Below, one piece after another: positions 39,013-49,216 of a DNA stretch of 64,000 nucleotides. The DNA lies in contig NZ_FNUY01000002.1 of NCBI RefSeq assembly GCF_900108245.1, positions 248,001 to 312,000 of the forward strand. The letters run 5' to 3'. The DNA is from Allobosea lathyri. GTDB lineage: Bacteria; Pseudomonadota; Alphaproteobacteria; Rhizobiales; Beijerinckiaceae. Positions within the stretch are counted from its first letter, which is position 1. The number at the start of each line of letters is the position of its first letter. The translations under genes and the position numbers were made by a program. The notes below the pieces were generated by a model that saw only the letters and a list, made by a program, of their open reading frames with translations, was not told the DNA's origin and did no database searches.

Positions 39013-41097
39013 TCACAGGTCGATCAGTTCGCCGGCAAAGGCGGCCCGCTCCTGGATGAACAGGAACCGCGCCTCGGGCTTGTTGCCCATCAGGCGCTCG
39101 ACCGTATCGGAGGTCTCGTCGCGCGCCTCGTGCTCGACCATGACCTTGAGCAGGATGCGCTTGGCCGGGTCCATGGTGGTTTCCTTGAGCTGCGCCGGCA
39201 TCATTTCGCCAAGGCCCTTGAAGCGGCTGATCTCCGGCTTCTTGCCTTTGAACACGCTGGCGATCAGCTCGTCCTTATGGGCGTCATTGCGCGCATAAAC
39301 GCTCTTGCCGCCGTGCTGGAGCCGGTAGAGCGGCGGCACTGCGAGATAGAGATGGCCCTTCTCGATCAGGCGCGGCATCTGGCGCCAGAAGAAGGTCACC
39401 AGCAGCGAGGCGATATGAGCGCCGTCGACATCGGCGTCGGTCATCACGATGACCTTCTCGTAGCGGAGGTCGTCCTCGCGGAACTGAAGGCCGATGCCGC
39501 AACCCAGGGCAAGGATCAGATCGGCAAGCTGCTGATTGGCGTTGAGTTTTTCGCGGGTGGCGTTGGCGACGTTCAGGATCTTTCCGCGCAAGGGCAGGAT
39601 CGCCTGGCTTTTGCGGTTGCGCGCCTGTTTGGCCGAGCCGCCGGCCGAATCGCCCTCGACGATGAAGAGTTCGGAGCCGGCCGCGCCTGCATTGCTGCAA
39701 TCGGCGAGCTTGCCGGGGAGGCGCAGCTTGCGCGTCGCGGTCTTGCGCGAGACCTCCTTGTCGAGCCGGCGGCGCAGACGTTCCTCGGCGCGGTCGACGG
39801 ACCAGTCGAGCAGGCGCAGAGCCTGCTGGGGGGCGGCGGCAAGCCAGTGGTCGAATGCGTCGCGGACGGCGTTCTCGACGATGCGGGAGGCCTCGAGCGT
39901 CGCCAGCTTGTCCTTGGTCTGGCCTTGGAATTCCGGTTCGCGAATGAAGACCGACAACATTGCCGCGCAGGTCGCCATCACATCGTCGGACGACACCTGC
40001 GCCATCCGCTTGGACTGGCCGATGCGCTCGGCGTGATCGCGCAGGCCCCGCAGCAGCGCGATGCGCAGGCCCTGCTCGTGAGTGCCGCCTTCAGGCGTCG
40101 GGATCGTGTTGCAATAGGAGGAGGAGAAGCCGTCCTCGCCCGTCGCGAGCCAGGCTATCGCCCATTCGAGCGAGCCGTGGCCGCCATCCTTGGTGATCTT
40201 GCCGGAAAAGATCGGTTCGGCGACGAGATCCTTGCCCTCGATCTCGCGGCCGAGATAGTCGCGCAAGCCGCCGGGAAAGCGGAACACGGCCTCGGCCGCG
40301 ACATCGCCCTCGGGCTGCAGCAGCGAAGGCGCGCAGCGCCAGCGGATTTCGACGCCGCCGAACAGATAGGCCTTCGAGCGCGCCATACGGAACAGGCGCG
40401 CGGGCACGAAATGTGCGCCCTCGCCAAAGATCTGTGCGTCGGGATGAAAGCGCACGCGCGTGCCGCGCCGGTTGGCGACGCGGCCCACCGTTTCCAGCGG
40501 CCCCTGCGGCAGGCCACGCGAGAAGGTCTGGCGGTACAGCATCTGCCCGCGCGCAACCTCGACCTCAAGCCTGTCGGAGAGAGCGTTGACGACGGAGACG
40601 CCGACGCCGTGCAGACCGCCGGAGGTCTCATAGGCTTTCGAGTCAAATTTTCCGCCGGCATGCAGCGTCGTCATGATGACTTCGAGGGCCGACTTGTCCG
40701 GAAATTTCGGATGTGGATCGATCGGAATGCCGCGACCATTATCGGTCACCGCGATCGAGCCGTCCTCCAGTACTTCGACATCGATGAAGCTGGCATGGCC
40801 TGCGACCGCCTCGTCCATGGCGTTGTCGATCACCTCGGCGAAGAGGTGATGCAGGGCGCGCTCATCCGTGCCGCCGATATACATGCCCGGCCGACGCCGC
40901 ACCGGCTCCAGGCCTTCGAGCACTTCGATGGCCGACGCGGTGTAGCCAGCCTCGGACAAAGTGCCGTTGCGAGGCGTGCTGGCAGCGGGGGACGGCTTGG
41001 CGGACGCGGCCGGTACGGGCGCGCGCGTCTCCGGCTCGGGACTGGCCTTTGCTGGCCGGTCCGGCTCCGCGCCGAAAAGATCGCCGTTCTCCGCCAT
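39013..41097 (-). CDS. parE: DNA topoisomerase IV subunit B
   Basis: A 694-residue type IIA topoisomerase ATPase subunit, which with ParC unlinks daughter chromosomes. It has the GHKL ATP-binding motifs (VIDNAMDEAVAG and DNGRGIPID), the transducer domain, and the TOPRIM region with FIVEGDSAGGSAKQ and DADVDGAHI. A 40-residue disordered N-terminal extension precedes the ATPase domain. ATG 41097 was taken as start because residues coded further upstream (to 41262) are not family-like. ParE rather than GyrB is supported by the shorter C-terminal region and the SAGGSAKQARNR sequence. Confidence 0.92.
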   Translation of the reverse strand: MAENGDLFGAEPDRPAKASPEPETRAPVPAASAKPSPAASTPRNGTLSEAGYTASAIEVLEGLEPVRRRPGMYIGGTDERALHHLFAEVIDNAMDEAVAGHASFIDVEVLEDGSIAVTDNGRGIPIDPHPKFPDKSALEVIMTTLHAGGKFDSKAYETSGGLHGVGVSVVNALSDRLEVEVARGQMLYRQTFSRGLPQGPLETVGRVANRRGTRVRFHPDAQIFGEGAHFVPARLFRMARSKAYLFGGVEIRWRCAPSLLQPEGDVAAEAVFRFPGGLRDYLGREIEGKDLVAEPIFSGKITKDGGHGSLEWAIAWLATGEDGFSSSYCNTIPTPEGGTHEQGLRIALLRGLRDHAERIGQSKRMAQVSSDDVMATCAAMLSVFIREPEFQGQTKDKLATLEASRIVENAVRDAFDHWLAAAPQQALRLLDWSVDRAEERLRRRLDKEVSRKTATRKLRLPGKLADCSNAGAAGSELFIVEGDSAGGSAKQARNRKSQAILPLRGKILNVANATREKLNANQQLADLILALGCGIGLQFREDDLRYEKVIVMTDADVDGAHIASLLVTFFWRQMPRLIEKGHLYLAVPPLYRLQHGGKSVYARNDAHKDELIASVFKGKKPEISRFKGLGEMMPAQLKETTMDPAKRILLKVMVEHEARDETSDTVERLMGNKPEARFLFIQERAAFAGELIDL

Positions 41098-41455
41098 CGT
41101 GTCCGAGAGCCTCTGATTCGCAACTGCCAACTCTAGCGCAGATACGTCAACCCTGCGCTTTCGCGGCTCCTTATAGTCGCGATTATCCGGAAGAAAAATG
41201 CGGCAGTCTGTGCCTTCATCGTGTTGGTTCCGGGCGTGCCGGTTCGACAACAGATGGGACACGCAATGCGGCCGTCAAGCGCTCAGCGTGCAGTAGGCGA
41301 GGTGTCATCGCGGCTTCATGCAAATCTGCCAGATTGCGGCTTGGGAACCCGCAGCGTTCAGGTCGCGTTAACCACACCGATCGAGAATGAACAGGCGGAT
41401 CTTAGGCTTGGCGGATGACCGCAATCAGCTATGATCCGAGGCAGGGGAGGCTACC
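41098..41455. other. Intergenic region upstream of parE, nothing definite
   Basis: About 360 bp with no convincing gene. TATAAG on the minus strand near 41171 could be a -10 element for parE, but no fitting -35 was found. Confidence 0.4.
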
Positions 41456-41659
41456 GTGGCGTCGCGTCAATCAGTACCTGGAATCAGATTGGCGGGCCTG
41501 GAACGGGCGGCTCGACTTGCCGGCGAATCCTTCGGCCATGAAGATCTCGCGCCGCTGCCCGGAATGCCGTTTGCCGGACTTCAGTCCTCGCGTTGGCTCT
41601 GGTGGCTGGCGGCGGCGCTTGCTGCCACGGCGGGCCTCGTGGCGCTGAGCCTGCGCTGA
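41456..41659 (+). CDS. Probable small tail-anchored membrane protein
   Basis: A 67-residue reading frame starting at GTG. A strong GGGGAGG site lies five bases before the start, which is the main evidence. The first 45 residues are polar with no known domain. A hydrophobic helix (WLWWLAAALAATAGLVALSL) fills the C terminus, followed by one arginine. It stands alone, 129 bases before the flippase gene. Function is unknown, and it may be spurious. Confidence 0.45.
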   Translation: MASRQSVPGIRLAGLERAARLAGESFGHEDLAPLPGMPFAGLQSSRWLWWLAAALAATAGLVALSLR

Positions 41660-41788
41660 TCCTCCACGCACCCGTCGCATCCGCGAAATATCAACCTTTG
41701 TGACCTACGCAGGGATGCGGAGGGTCTTGTCGATGCGCGGCGTCATCTGTGATTCTGATTTCGCGACAAGGCGGGCGCGCGTCCGTCG

Positions 41789-43198
41789 ATGATCAAGATC
41801 GCGGCCATGGGGGCTTATTTCTATCAGGCCGGGCTGGCGTTCGGCCTGCTGATACTTGTCTCCCATCTGCTGCTGCCGGCTGACTACGCGGCCTATTCGC
41901 TGTTCATTTCCATGACCCAGTTCGGCGCGATTGCCTGCTTCGAATGGATCCGCTTCGCCTGCAGCCGCTTCTATCCCGGCCAAAGCGCCGACAGCGAAGC
42001 TGTCGAGCGCGGCACGATGCGCGTCGAATTCGCCATTTGCTCCGGGCTCTGCCTGCTGGCGGCGCTGGCCTGCATTGGTCTCGGCGTGTCGCCGGTCGTT
42101 GCGCTGGTGGGTGGGCTGGTCGCTATCGCTCAGGGTGGCAGCGAACTGCACCTGACCATGCTGCGCTTTCGCCAGGAGTTTCATGTCTTCTCCTGGCTTC
42201 AGGGCTCGCGCGCGACGGCTGTGGCAGGCGGGACACTGGCGGGGGCCGTGATTGGGCACGGCTTCGTCTGGACCGCTTCGGGCTCTCTGGCGGGATATCT
42301 GATCTATATCTGCGTAGCGCTCGCGGTCCCGCGCGGGCCCGCCGTTCCAGCCGCGACATGGGAGCGCGCAGTGGTCCGCAAGCATCTGGTCTATGGCGGG
42401 GTTTCCGCGAGCGCGTCGGTCGCCGGCATGCTGGCGCCGCTGGGGCTGAAGGCCATCCTGACGACACTCCTTGGCGCGCAGGGTGCAGCGGGCGCGATGC
42501 TGGCGCTCGACCTGCTGCAACGGCCCTTTGTCCTGATCGTCTCCGCCTTGCAGGCGATCCGCTATCCCGATGTCGTCTCGCTCTTCGATCGCGGCGGCTC
42601 GGGGCCGGAACTGCGGCGCGAGCTCGGTCAGTACTATGCGCTGCTGGCGAGTTTCTCGCTGATGACGGCCGCGGGGATCATCGCGCTGCTGCGTCCGGTT
42701 GCGGCTCTTGTGATCGCTGCCGATCTCCAGGCCGCATTCCTGCGCACCGCGCCCTTCCTCGTCGCGATCTCGCTGCTTCGCGCGCTCATCCAGACTTTGC
42801 TGCCGACCCCTGCGCATCTCCGACGTCATTTGACGTCGATTGCGCTGCTGGCGGCGATCGACTGCCTGCTGCTGAACCTGTTCGCACTGATTGCCGTGAA
42901 GGCGCTGGGCATTTCGGATACGGCGATCATGATCGGGGGGGCATTCGGCGCCGCACTGGCGACGCTTTCCGGGTTGTGGGTCCTGCGTTCCCTGCCGTTC
43001 GACCTGCCATGGCGGCCTGTCCTGGCGGCACTGGCCAGCATGATCGTCCCGGCCATGGCGTTCGGCATGCCAAGCGACAACAGCTACGCCTCCCTGGCGA
43101 TCGGGGTTGGCGGCGCGGGCCTGTTTGGCCTGATGTCGCTCTATGGTCTCTACAGGCAAAACCGCCAGCAGCTGGCGACGCAACCGGTCTCGACCTGA
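41789..43198 (+). CDS. Polysaccharide flippase-like membrane protein
   Basis: A 469-residue polytopic inner-membrane protein with about 12 hydrophobic helices throughout, resembling the Wzx/MVF group that flips lipid-linked saccharides. No specific substrate can be read from sequence. It is followed four bases after its stop by a family 2 glycosyltransferase, with a family 4 glycosyltransferase convergent beyond, so the three genes probably belong to one surface-polysaccharide function. Confidence 0.75.
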   Translation: MIKIAAMGAYFYQAGLAFGLLILVSHLLLPADYAAYSLFISMTQFGAIACFEWIRFACSRFYPGQSADSEAVERGTMRVEFAICSGLCLLAALACIGLGVSPVVALVGGLVAIAQGGSELHLTMLRFRQEFHVFSWLQGSRATAVAGGTLAGAVIGHGFVWTASGSLAGYLIYICVALAVPRGPAVPAATWERAVVRKHLVYGGVSASASVAGMLAPLGLKAILTTLLGAQGAAGAMLALDLLQRPFVLIVSALQAIRYPDVVSLFDRGGSGPELRRELGQYYALLASFSLMTAAGIIALLRPVAALVIAADLQAAFLRTAPFLVAISLLRALIQTLLPTPAHLRRHLTSIALLAAIDCLLLNLFALIAVKALGISDTAIMIGGAFGAALATLSGLWVLRSLPFDLPWRPVLAALASMIVPAMAFGMPSDNSYASLAIGVGGAGLFGLMSLYGLYRQNRQQLATQPVST

Positions 43199-43201
43199 AC
43201 C

Positions 43202-44134
43202 ATGGAACACGACAGTGACATCGTGGTCTTGACCGATGCAGGTGAGCAGCCCCGGTTGAGGATCGTCGTGGGCATCGCCACAGCAGGGCGTCGCGAGGTG
43301 CTTTCGCAGACGCTCGACCATCTGATGCTGCAGGCACGGCTACCCGATGCCGTCATCGTCAGTCCTGCTGGCCCCGAGGATATCGACCCGGATCATGCGC
43401 GCAGCCTTGCCGTATCAGCCGAGATCGTGATGGGCACGCGTGGTTCCTGCGCGCAGAGAAACGCCATTCTGGATGTTTGCGGGGCGGCTGACATCGTCGT
43501 CTTCTTCGACGATGACTATGTTCCTGCCGCGAATTTCCTCGCTGAGGTCGAGCGGCTGTTTGAGGAAAATCCGGACATCGTCGTGGCGACGGGCGAGGTC
43601 GTTGCCGATGGTATCCATGGGCCGGGCATTGGTTTCGATGAGGCCAGAGCGATTCTGGCTGCCGATGGCGGAGGGGCAGGGCTCGCAATGCGGCCCGCCT
43701 TCAACGCCTATGGCTGCAACATGGTGTTTCGCATGGCGGCAATCGCCGCGGAGCGCACCCGCTTCGACGAGATCATGCCGCTTTATGGCTGGCAGGAGGA
43801 TGTCGATTTCTGCCGCCGGCTCGCTTCGCAGGGCCGCATCGTCCATAGCCCGGCCTTGCGTGGCGTTCATCTCGGCCACAAGCGCGGGCGGACCTCCGGC
43901 TTGCGCTTCGGATATTCGCAGGTCGCCAACCCGCTCTATCTGCTGCGCAAGGGCACTGTCGGCCCGCTCTGGGCGCTCAGGCTCATGCTGGGGAACCTTG
44001 CCGCCAATCTGATCGGAAGCCTGAGGCCGGCGGGCATGGTCGACAGGCGAGGGCGCCTGAAGGGCAATTGCATCGCCTTATGGGAAATGCTGCGCGGCAG
44101 GCTGTCCCCGCAGCGGATCCTGACACTGGATTGA
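43202..44134 (+). CDS. Glycosyltransferase family 2
   Basis: A 310-residue GT-A fold enzyme. The N-terminal domain begins RIVVGIATAGRREVLSQTL, the nucleotide-sugar metal site is FFDDDYVP near residue 103, and the acceptor-side acidic motif is EDVDFC near 200. No transmembrane helix at the start. It begins four bases after the flippase stop, so the two are very likely co-transcribed. The sugar donor is unknown. Confidence 0.88.
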   Translation: MEHDSDIVVLTDAGEQPRLRIVVGIATAGRREVLSQTLDHLMLQARLPDAVIVSPAGPEDIDPDHARSLAVSAEIVMGTRGSCAQRNAILDVCGAADIVVFFDDDYVPAANFLAEVERLFEENPDIVVATGEVVADGIHGPGIGFDEARAILAADGGGAGLAMRPAFNAYGCNMVFRMAAIAAERTRFDEIMPLYGWQEDVDFCRRLASQGRIVHSPALRGVHLGHKRGRTSGLRFGYSQVANPLYLLRKGTVGPLWALRLMLGNLAANLIGSLRPAGMVDRRGRLKGNCIALWEMLRGRLSPQRILTLD

Positions 44135-44144
44135 TCGTCGTCGG

Positions 44145-45254
44145 TCAGGCTGCCCGGTCGGGGTGGGAATGCATCTGCGCCAAAACCTGCAGAAGCGCGT
44201 CGGCACTCTTGGCCCAGGAGAAGCGCGCGGCGTTTACGAAGCCGCCTGCGACCAGGCGCTCGCGCAGGCCGGGATCATCGAGCACGGCTTTCATCTGACG
44301 TTCGAGAGTCTCGGATTTCGTCGGATCGAAATAGAGCGCTCCCTCACCGCAGGCCTCCCGCACCGGAGGAATGTCGGATGCCAGCACCGGGCAGCCCTGC
44401 GACATGGCTTCGAGTGGCGGAATGCCGAAGCCTTCATAGAGGCTGGGAAAGATGAAGGCTGTCGCATGCCGCTCCAGCGCCGCGACCTCCGCGTCCGACA
44501 GGCGGCCGGGGAAGATCAGGTTGTCACGTGAGCTGTAATCACCGCCCTTGAAGACGTTCGCATGGATTCCTCCGACGACGACCAGCTTTTGGCCGGGCGC
44601 GTTCAGAGCCTCGAAAGCGCGGATCGCGAAATCGATGTTCTTGTTGGGCTTCAGCGTGCCCACGAGAAGGAAGAAATCCCCGCCCGAGAGCTTCAACCTT
44701 TCCAGAATGCCGTCATCCGGCGTGAGGCCGGCGAAATGGTCCGTGGCATTGTAGATCACGGCGATCCCGTCACCTGGCACACGAAAGATGCTGCTCAGTT
44801 CCTGCCGCGAGAACTGCGACACGGTCGCGATCCGGGCCGTACGCGTCAGCACTGCCCCCAGCAGGGTATGGAACAGACGGTATGAGCGGCTGAACGACTC
44901 CGGATGGCGAAAGATCGTGGCATCATGGATGACGGTAAGCTGATCGGGATGCAGCAACGGACCGCTGCCGCCGAAGCCGACGAGCAGGTCGCGCCATGTT
45001 TTCGCCGCGAGTGTCGTTTGCTCCCAGAGATGGCCGTGTCCGGAGCCGACACGTTCGAGCCGGATGGATTTGAGGGCAATGTCGGCTTTTGCCTCATCCG
45101 GCGCTATCAGCCGCCACGCGACGCCGCGAAGGTTTTCGGGCACGTCGCCATTGGAAATCCTGGTGTCCAGCGCCTGCGTCAGTTCTCGCGCAAAACGCTG
45201 AACCCCGGTCAGCGGCTGCGCCAGGAAGCGCCCGTTGATGGAAATGCTCTTCAC
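44145..45254 (-). CDS. Glycosyltransferase family 4 (GT-B fold)
   Basis: A 369-residue glycosyltransferase. The N-terminal part starts VKSISINGRFLAQPLTGVQRFAREL, typical of mannosyl/fucosyl-type GT4 enzymes. The C-terminal donor-binding half has LVGTLKPNKNID and FPSLYEGFGIPPLEAMSQG with the conserved acidic pair. GTG 45254 gives the family-like N terminus; GTG 45284, ten codons upstream, has no ribosome site. It is convergent with the GT2 gene, with 10 bases between stops. Confidence 0.85.
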   Translation of the reverse strand: MKSISINGRFLAQPLTGVQRFARELTQALDTRISNGDVPENLRGVAWRLIAPDEAKADIALKSIRLERVGSGHGHLWEQTTLAAKTWRDLLVGFGGSGPLLHPDQLTVIHDATIFRHPESFSRSYRLFHTLLGAVLTRTARIATVSQFSRQELSSIFRVPGDGIAVIYNATDHFAGLTPDDGILERLKLSGGDFFLLVGTLKPNKNIDFAIRAFEALNAPGQKLVVVGGIHANVFKGGDYSSRDNLIFPGRLSDAEVAALERHATAFIFPSLYEGFGIPPLEAMSQGCPVLASDIPPVREACGEGALYFDPTKSETLERQMKAVLDDPGLRERLVAGGFVNAARFSWAKSADALLQVLAQMHSHPDRAA

Positions 45255-45354
45255 GGGCCTCGCGCCTTCGACTGTCGCATGCACGCGCGGACCATGGTCC
45301 AGATCTCGTGAAAGCCGCGTTTACGGCCTCGGATTGCCGCTCGTTCGGCGGAGA

Positions 45355-45384
45355 CAAAAAAACCGGGGCATCGCTGCCCCGGTT
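45355..45384 (-). terminator. Rho-independent terminator of glnA
   Basis: A perfect 10-bp stem AACCGGGGCA/TGCCCCGGTT (45361-45370 with 45375-45384) with a four-base loop. Read on the minus strand, it is followed by seven Ts and lies about 60 bases after the glnA stop codon. Confidence 0.93.
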
Positions 45385-45446
45385 TGTCAGGTGGATCGCG
45401 AACTTTCGCGATCGGGAGGAAACAAAGTCCTTCCGAGCCGGTCGGC

Positions 45447-46856
45447 TCAGTAGGAGTAGTACATCGCGAATTCGACGGGGTGCGGCGTCATTTCATAACG
45501 CATCACATCCTGCATCTTGAGCTCGATATAGCTCTCGATGAAGTCGTCGTTGAAGACGCCGCCAGCCTTGAGATAGGCGTTGTCCTTCTTGAGGTTCTCA
45601 AGTGCTTCGCGCAGCGAACCGCAGACGGTCGGGATCTTCTTCAGTTCGCGCGGCGGCAGGTCGTAGAGATCCTTGTCCATGGCCGGGCCCGGATCGATCT
45701 TGTTGATGATGCCGTCGAGGCCGGCCATCAGCAGCGCTGCGAAGGCGAGATAGGGGTTCGCCATCGGATCGGGGAAGCGGACTTCGACGCGCTTGGCCTT
45801 GGGCGAGGTCGTCCACGGAATACGGCAGGAGGCCGAGCGGTTGCGCGCCGAATAGGCGAGCAGCACCGGGGCTTCATAGCCGGGGACGAGGCGCTTGTAG
45901 GAGTTCGTCGACGGGTTGGTGAAGGCGTTCAGCGACTTGGCGTGCTTGATGATGCCGCCAATGTACCAGAGGCACTCCTGCGACAGGTCGGCGTATTTGT
46001 TGCCGGCCATGATCGGCTTGCCGTTCTTCCAGATCGACTGGTGGACGTGCATGCCCGAGCCGTTATCGCCATAGATCGGCTTCGGCATGAACGTCGCGGT
46101 CTTGCCGTAGCTCTGCGCGACGTTGTGGATCGCGTATTTGTAGACCTGCATGGTGTCGGCCATGTGGGTCAGGGTGTCGAACTTCAGGCCGAGTTCGTGC
46201 TGGGCCGAGGCGACCTCGTGGTGGTGCTTCTCGACCTTGGCGCCCATGGCAGCCATGGCAGCCAGCATCTCGCCGCGCATGTCCTGCGCCGAATCCTGCG
46301 GCGGGACGGGGAAGTAACCGCCCTTGGTGGCGATGCGGTGGCCGAGATTGCCGCCCTCATAATCGGTCATGCCGTTGGTCGGCAGCTCGACATTGTCGAG
46401 CTTGAAGCCCGTGTTGTACGGGTCGGCGGCGATCTTGACGTCGTCGAAGACGAAGAATTCGGCCTCGGGGCCGACATAGCAGGTGTCGCCGACGCCGGTC
46501 GACTTGAGATAGGCCTCAGCCTTCTTGGCGATGCCGCGCGGGTCGCGGTTGTAGGGCTCGCCGGTGGCGGGCTCGAGCACGTCGCAGGTGATGACCATGG
46601 TCGCGGCCGAGAAGAACGGATCCATGACGGCGGTCGTCGGGTCCGGCATCAGCAGCATGTCGGATTCGTTGATGGCCTTCCAACCGGCGATCGAGGAGCC
46701 GTCGAACATCGTGCCCTCGGCGAAGATGTCCTCATCGATCATCGTGATGTCGAACGTCACATGCTGCCACTTGCCGCGCGGGTCGGTGAAGCGGAAGTCG
46801 ACATACTTGACGTCGTTGTCCTTGATCGCCTTGAGGACATCCTTGGCGCTCTTCAT
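45447..46856 (-). CDS. glnA: Glutamine synthetase, type I
   Basis: A 469-residue GSI enzyme that makes glutamine from glutamate, ammonia and ATP. Visible are the N-terminal beta-grasp [16 protein letters not shown], the substrate-binding [10 protein letters not shown], the catalytic-domain [10 protein letters not shown] and the ATP site NRSASCRIP. The adenylylation tyrosine is Tyr398 in [10 protein letters not shown], so regulation by GlnE is expected. It lies 96 bases downstream of glnB on the same strand and ends in a strong terminator. Confidence 0.98.
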   Translation of the reverse strand: MKSAKDVLKAIKDNDVKYVDFRFTDPRGKWQHVTFDITMIDEDIFAEGTMFDGSSIAGWKAINESDMLLMPDPTTAVMDPFFSAATMVITCDVLEPATGEPYNRDPRGIAKKAEAYLKSTGVGDTCYVGPEAEFFVFDDVKIAADPYNTGFKLDNVELPTNGMTDYEGGNLGHRIATKGGYFPVPPQDSAQDMRGEMLAAMAAMGAKVEKHHHEVASAQHELGLKFDTLTHMADTMQVYKYAIHNVAQSYGKTATFMPKPIYGDNGSGMHVHQSIWKNGKPIMAGNKYADLSQECLWYIGGIIKHAKSLNAFTNPSTNSYKRLVPGYEAPVLLAYSARNRSASCRIPWTTSPKAKRVEVRFPDPMANPYLAFAALLMAGLDGIINKIDPGPAMDKDLYDLPPRELKKIPTVCGSLREALENLKKDNAYLKAGGVFNDDFIESYIELKMQDVMRYEMTPHPVEFAMYYSY

Positions 46857-46952
46857 CTCAGCATTCCTCTTGTAAAACAGTTTCTCAAACGCACGTGATC
46901 CGCGGTGCTTTCAACCACCGGGACGCTGAACTCTCGGGTTGGGATGACGCCC

Positions 46953-47315
<363 letters not shown>

Positions 47316-47582
47316 TCAACTGAACCCGGTGATCGCCGGGTCCCGGATGCCTTCCCGCCTGCCGTCGATCGCCCGGCGGGCTGCACGACAACGAACGGAA
47401 AATCACCCGCAATTCTGCTCATAGCATCGGCGCATGCGCCCCGCCATGCGTCAGGAAGGTTCGGTTCGCCCGATGATGAGGCAATAAACAGCACATAAAA
47501 GCAGCAAATGATCAATTCATATGCATTTGCCTTCAAAGCCATTCCGCTTGCCCGATATTGCAGGCTCTCCGATGATGATCCG

Positions 47583-49118
47583 ATGGACAGCATGGGCAAA
47601 ATGACGGTGGCGCTGCTCACCGTCGACGAGATGGCGGCGGCCGACAAGGCCGCGATCGCGGCGGGGGTGTCGGGCCTGACCCTGATGGAACGGGCGGGGC
47701 GTGCTGTGGCCGATGCGGTCACCCGAAGGGTTCGGCCTGGCGCCAGCGTTCTCGTATTATGCGGGCCGGGCAATAATGGCGGAGATGGCTTTGTCGCTGC
47801 GAGAATTCTGAGCGAGCGGGGCTTGCGCATCAACGTCGCACTGGCGGGAGCGCGATCCGCCCTGAAAGGCGATGCGGCTCAGATGGCCCGGCTCTGGCCA
47901 GGGGCGGTCGAGACACTGGACGCCGTCGAGCCGGCTGCGTTCGACCTGATCGTCGATGCGCTGTTCGGGGCCGGTCTGAGCCGGCCACTCGCCGGCGATG
48001 TCGCTGGGATCGTTGCTGCCGTCAATGCGTCGGACCGCCCGGTCATCGCCGTCGATGTACCCAGCGGGCTGTCGGGGGATACCGGTGTCGCTGCCGGACC
48101 TGTCGTGAGAGCGGCGGAGACCGTGACGTTCTTCCGCCTGAAGCCCGGCCATCTGCTTCAGCCCGGCCGCTCGCTTTGCGGTGTGGTCACCCTCGCGGAT
48201 ATCGGGATCACCGCCGAAATGGCCTTCGGCGGCGGGCACCAGCCCAAGGCGTTCCGCAACCATCCGGCGCTCTGGCGCGATCGTTGGCCGGTCCACGGAG
48301 TCGATACTCACAAGTACCAACGCGGATCGGCCCTGGTCGTGGCCGGCGGGCTTTCCGGCGTTGGCGCGCCAAGGCTGGGCGCCCGCGCCGCACTCAGGGT
48401 TGGTGCGGGCCTCGTGACGATCGCCTGTCACCCGGAGGCGCTGGCCGCCCACGCCGCGCGTGGTCCCGACGCCGTGATGCAGAGGCCGATTTCCGACGCC
48501 CCGGCGCTGTCCGCTCTGCTCGCCGACCAACGCCTGTCGGCGGTTCTGGCTGGTCCGGCCCTTGGGCTCGATGCCGGCGCGCGGGATCTCGTGATGACGA
48601 TTCTCCGCGCGCATATCCCTGCAGTGTTCGATGCGGATGCGCTGACATTGCTAGCGGTAAGGCCAGCGAGCATCCTCCGCCTTTGCGAAAGGCGGGGCGC
48701 GCCCTGCGTGCTGACTCCGCATGAAGGGGAGTTCGCACGGCTGTTCGGCGGGCAGGCCGCCATTCGCGATGCGCCCTCCAAGCTCGAGCGGGCTCGCCGG
48801 GCGGCCGCCTTCTCGGGGTGCATCATTGTGCTCAAGGGGCCTGATACGGTGATCGCGCACCCCGATGGAACGGCTGCGATCAACACGACCGGCTCTGCTG
48901 CCCTGGCGACGGCAGGGGCGGGCGATGTGCTGGGCGGGTTGATCGCCGGGCTGCTGGCGCAGGGCATGCCGGCCTTTGAGGCCGCGTGCGCCGCGGTATG
49001 GCTGCATGGCAGGGCGGGCGACGCGCTCGGGCCGGGCCTGATCGCCGACGATCTGCCGGAAGCGATCCTGCCGGTAATGAGGTCGCTGACGGCGGGGGAT
49101 GCTTCCGACCTGAGTTGA
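47583..49118 (+). CDS. nnr: Bifunctional NAD(P)HX epimerase/dehydratase
   Basis: A repair enzyme of about 511 residues that restores NADH or NADPH damaged by hydration. The N-terminal epimerase domain (about 10-215) has VLVLCGPGNNGGDGFVAAR and AVDVPSGLSGDTG. The C-terminal ADP/ATP-dependent dehydratase domain (about 225-505) has YQRGSALVVAGG, LTPHEGEFARL and TAGAGDVLGGLIAGLL with the catalytic Asp. The start is unclear: ATG codons at 47583, 47592 and 47601 (family-like MTVALLTVDEM) are all possible, and the frame is open to 47508. Confidence 0.92.
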   Translation: MDSMGKMTVALLTVDEMAAADKAAIAAGVSGLTLMERAGRAVADAVTRRVRPGASVLVLCGPGNNGGDGFVAARILSERGLRINVALAGARSALKGDAAQMARLWPGAVETLDAVEPAAFDLIVDALFGAGLSRPLAGDVAGIVAAVNASDRPVIAVDVPSGLSGDTGVAAGPVVRAAETVTFFRLKPGHLLQPGRSLCGVVTLADIGITAEMAFGGGHQPKAFRNHPALWRDRWPVHGVDTHKYQRGSALVVAGGLSGVGAPRLGARAALRVGAGLVTIACHPEALAAHAARGPDAVMQRPISDAPALSALLADQRLSAVLAGPALGLDAGARDLVMTILRAHIPAVFDADALTLLAVRPASILRLCERRGAPCVLTPHEGEFARLFGGQAAIRDAPSKLERARRAAAFSGCIIVLKGPDTVIAHPDGTAAINTTGSAALATAGAGDVLGGLIAGLLAQGMPAFEAACAAVWLHGRAGDALGPGLIADDLPEAILPVMRSLTAGDASDLS

Positions 49119-49136
49119 GCCCATCACGGCAGGCTC

Positions 49137-49169
49137 AAGAAAACGGCCCGCCCCAACGAGGGCGGGCCG
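49137..49169 (-). terminator. Rho-independent terminator of the PRC-barrel gene
   Basis: A 10-bp GC-only stem CGGCCCGCCC/GGGCGGGCCG (49144-49153 with 49160-49169). On the minus strand it is followed by TTTTCTTG. It lies 48 bases after the stop of the gene that starts at 49771, and may also slow plus-strand reading from nnr. Confidence 0.85.
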
Positions 49170-49216
49170 GTACTCAATGCAACCAAGCTACGCAACCCAG
49201 CTTAACTACGAGTGCT

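Noticed and set aside
41705..43321. A 538-codon minus-strand frame antisense to the flippase gene
   Set aside because: Arg/Gln/Asp-rich shadow of a hydrophobic membrane-protein gene, with no ribosome site.
47429..47440. GGCGCATGCGCC palindrome between glnB and nnr as an operator
   Set aside because: A perfect 12-base palindrome, but GC-rich palindromes are common here; it does not match an NtrC site and there is no second copy.
47480..47500. A sigma-54 promoter for glnB
   Set aside because: TTGC at a -12-like place exists, but the required GG at -24 is missing.
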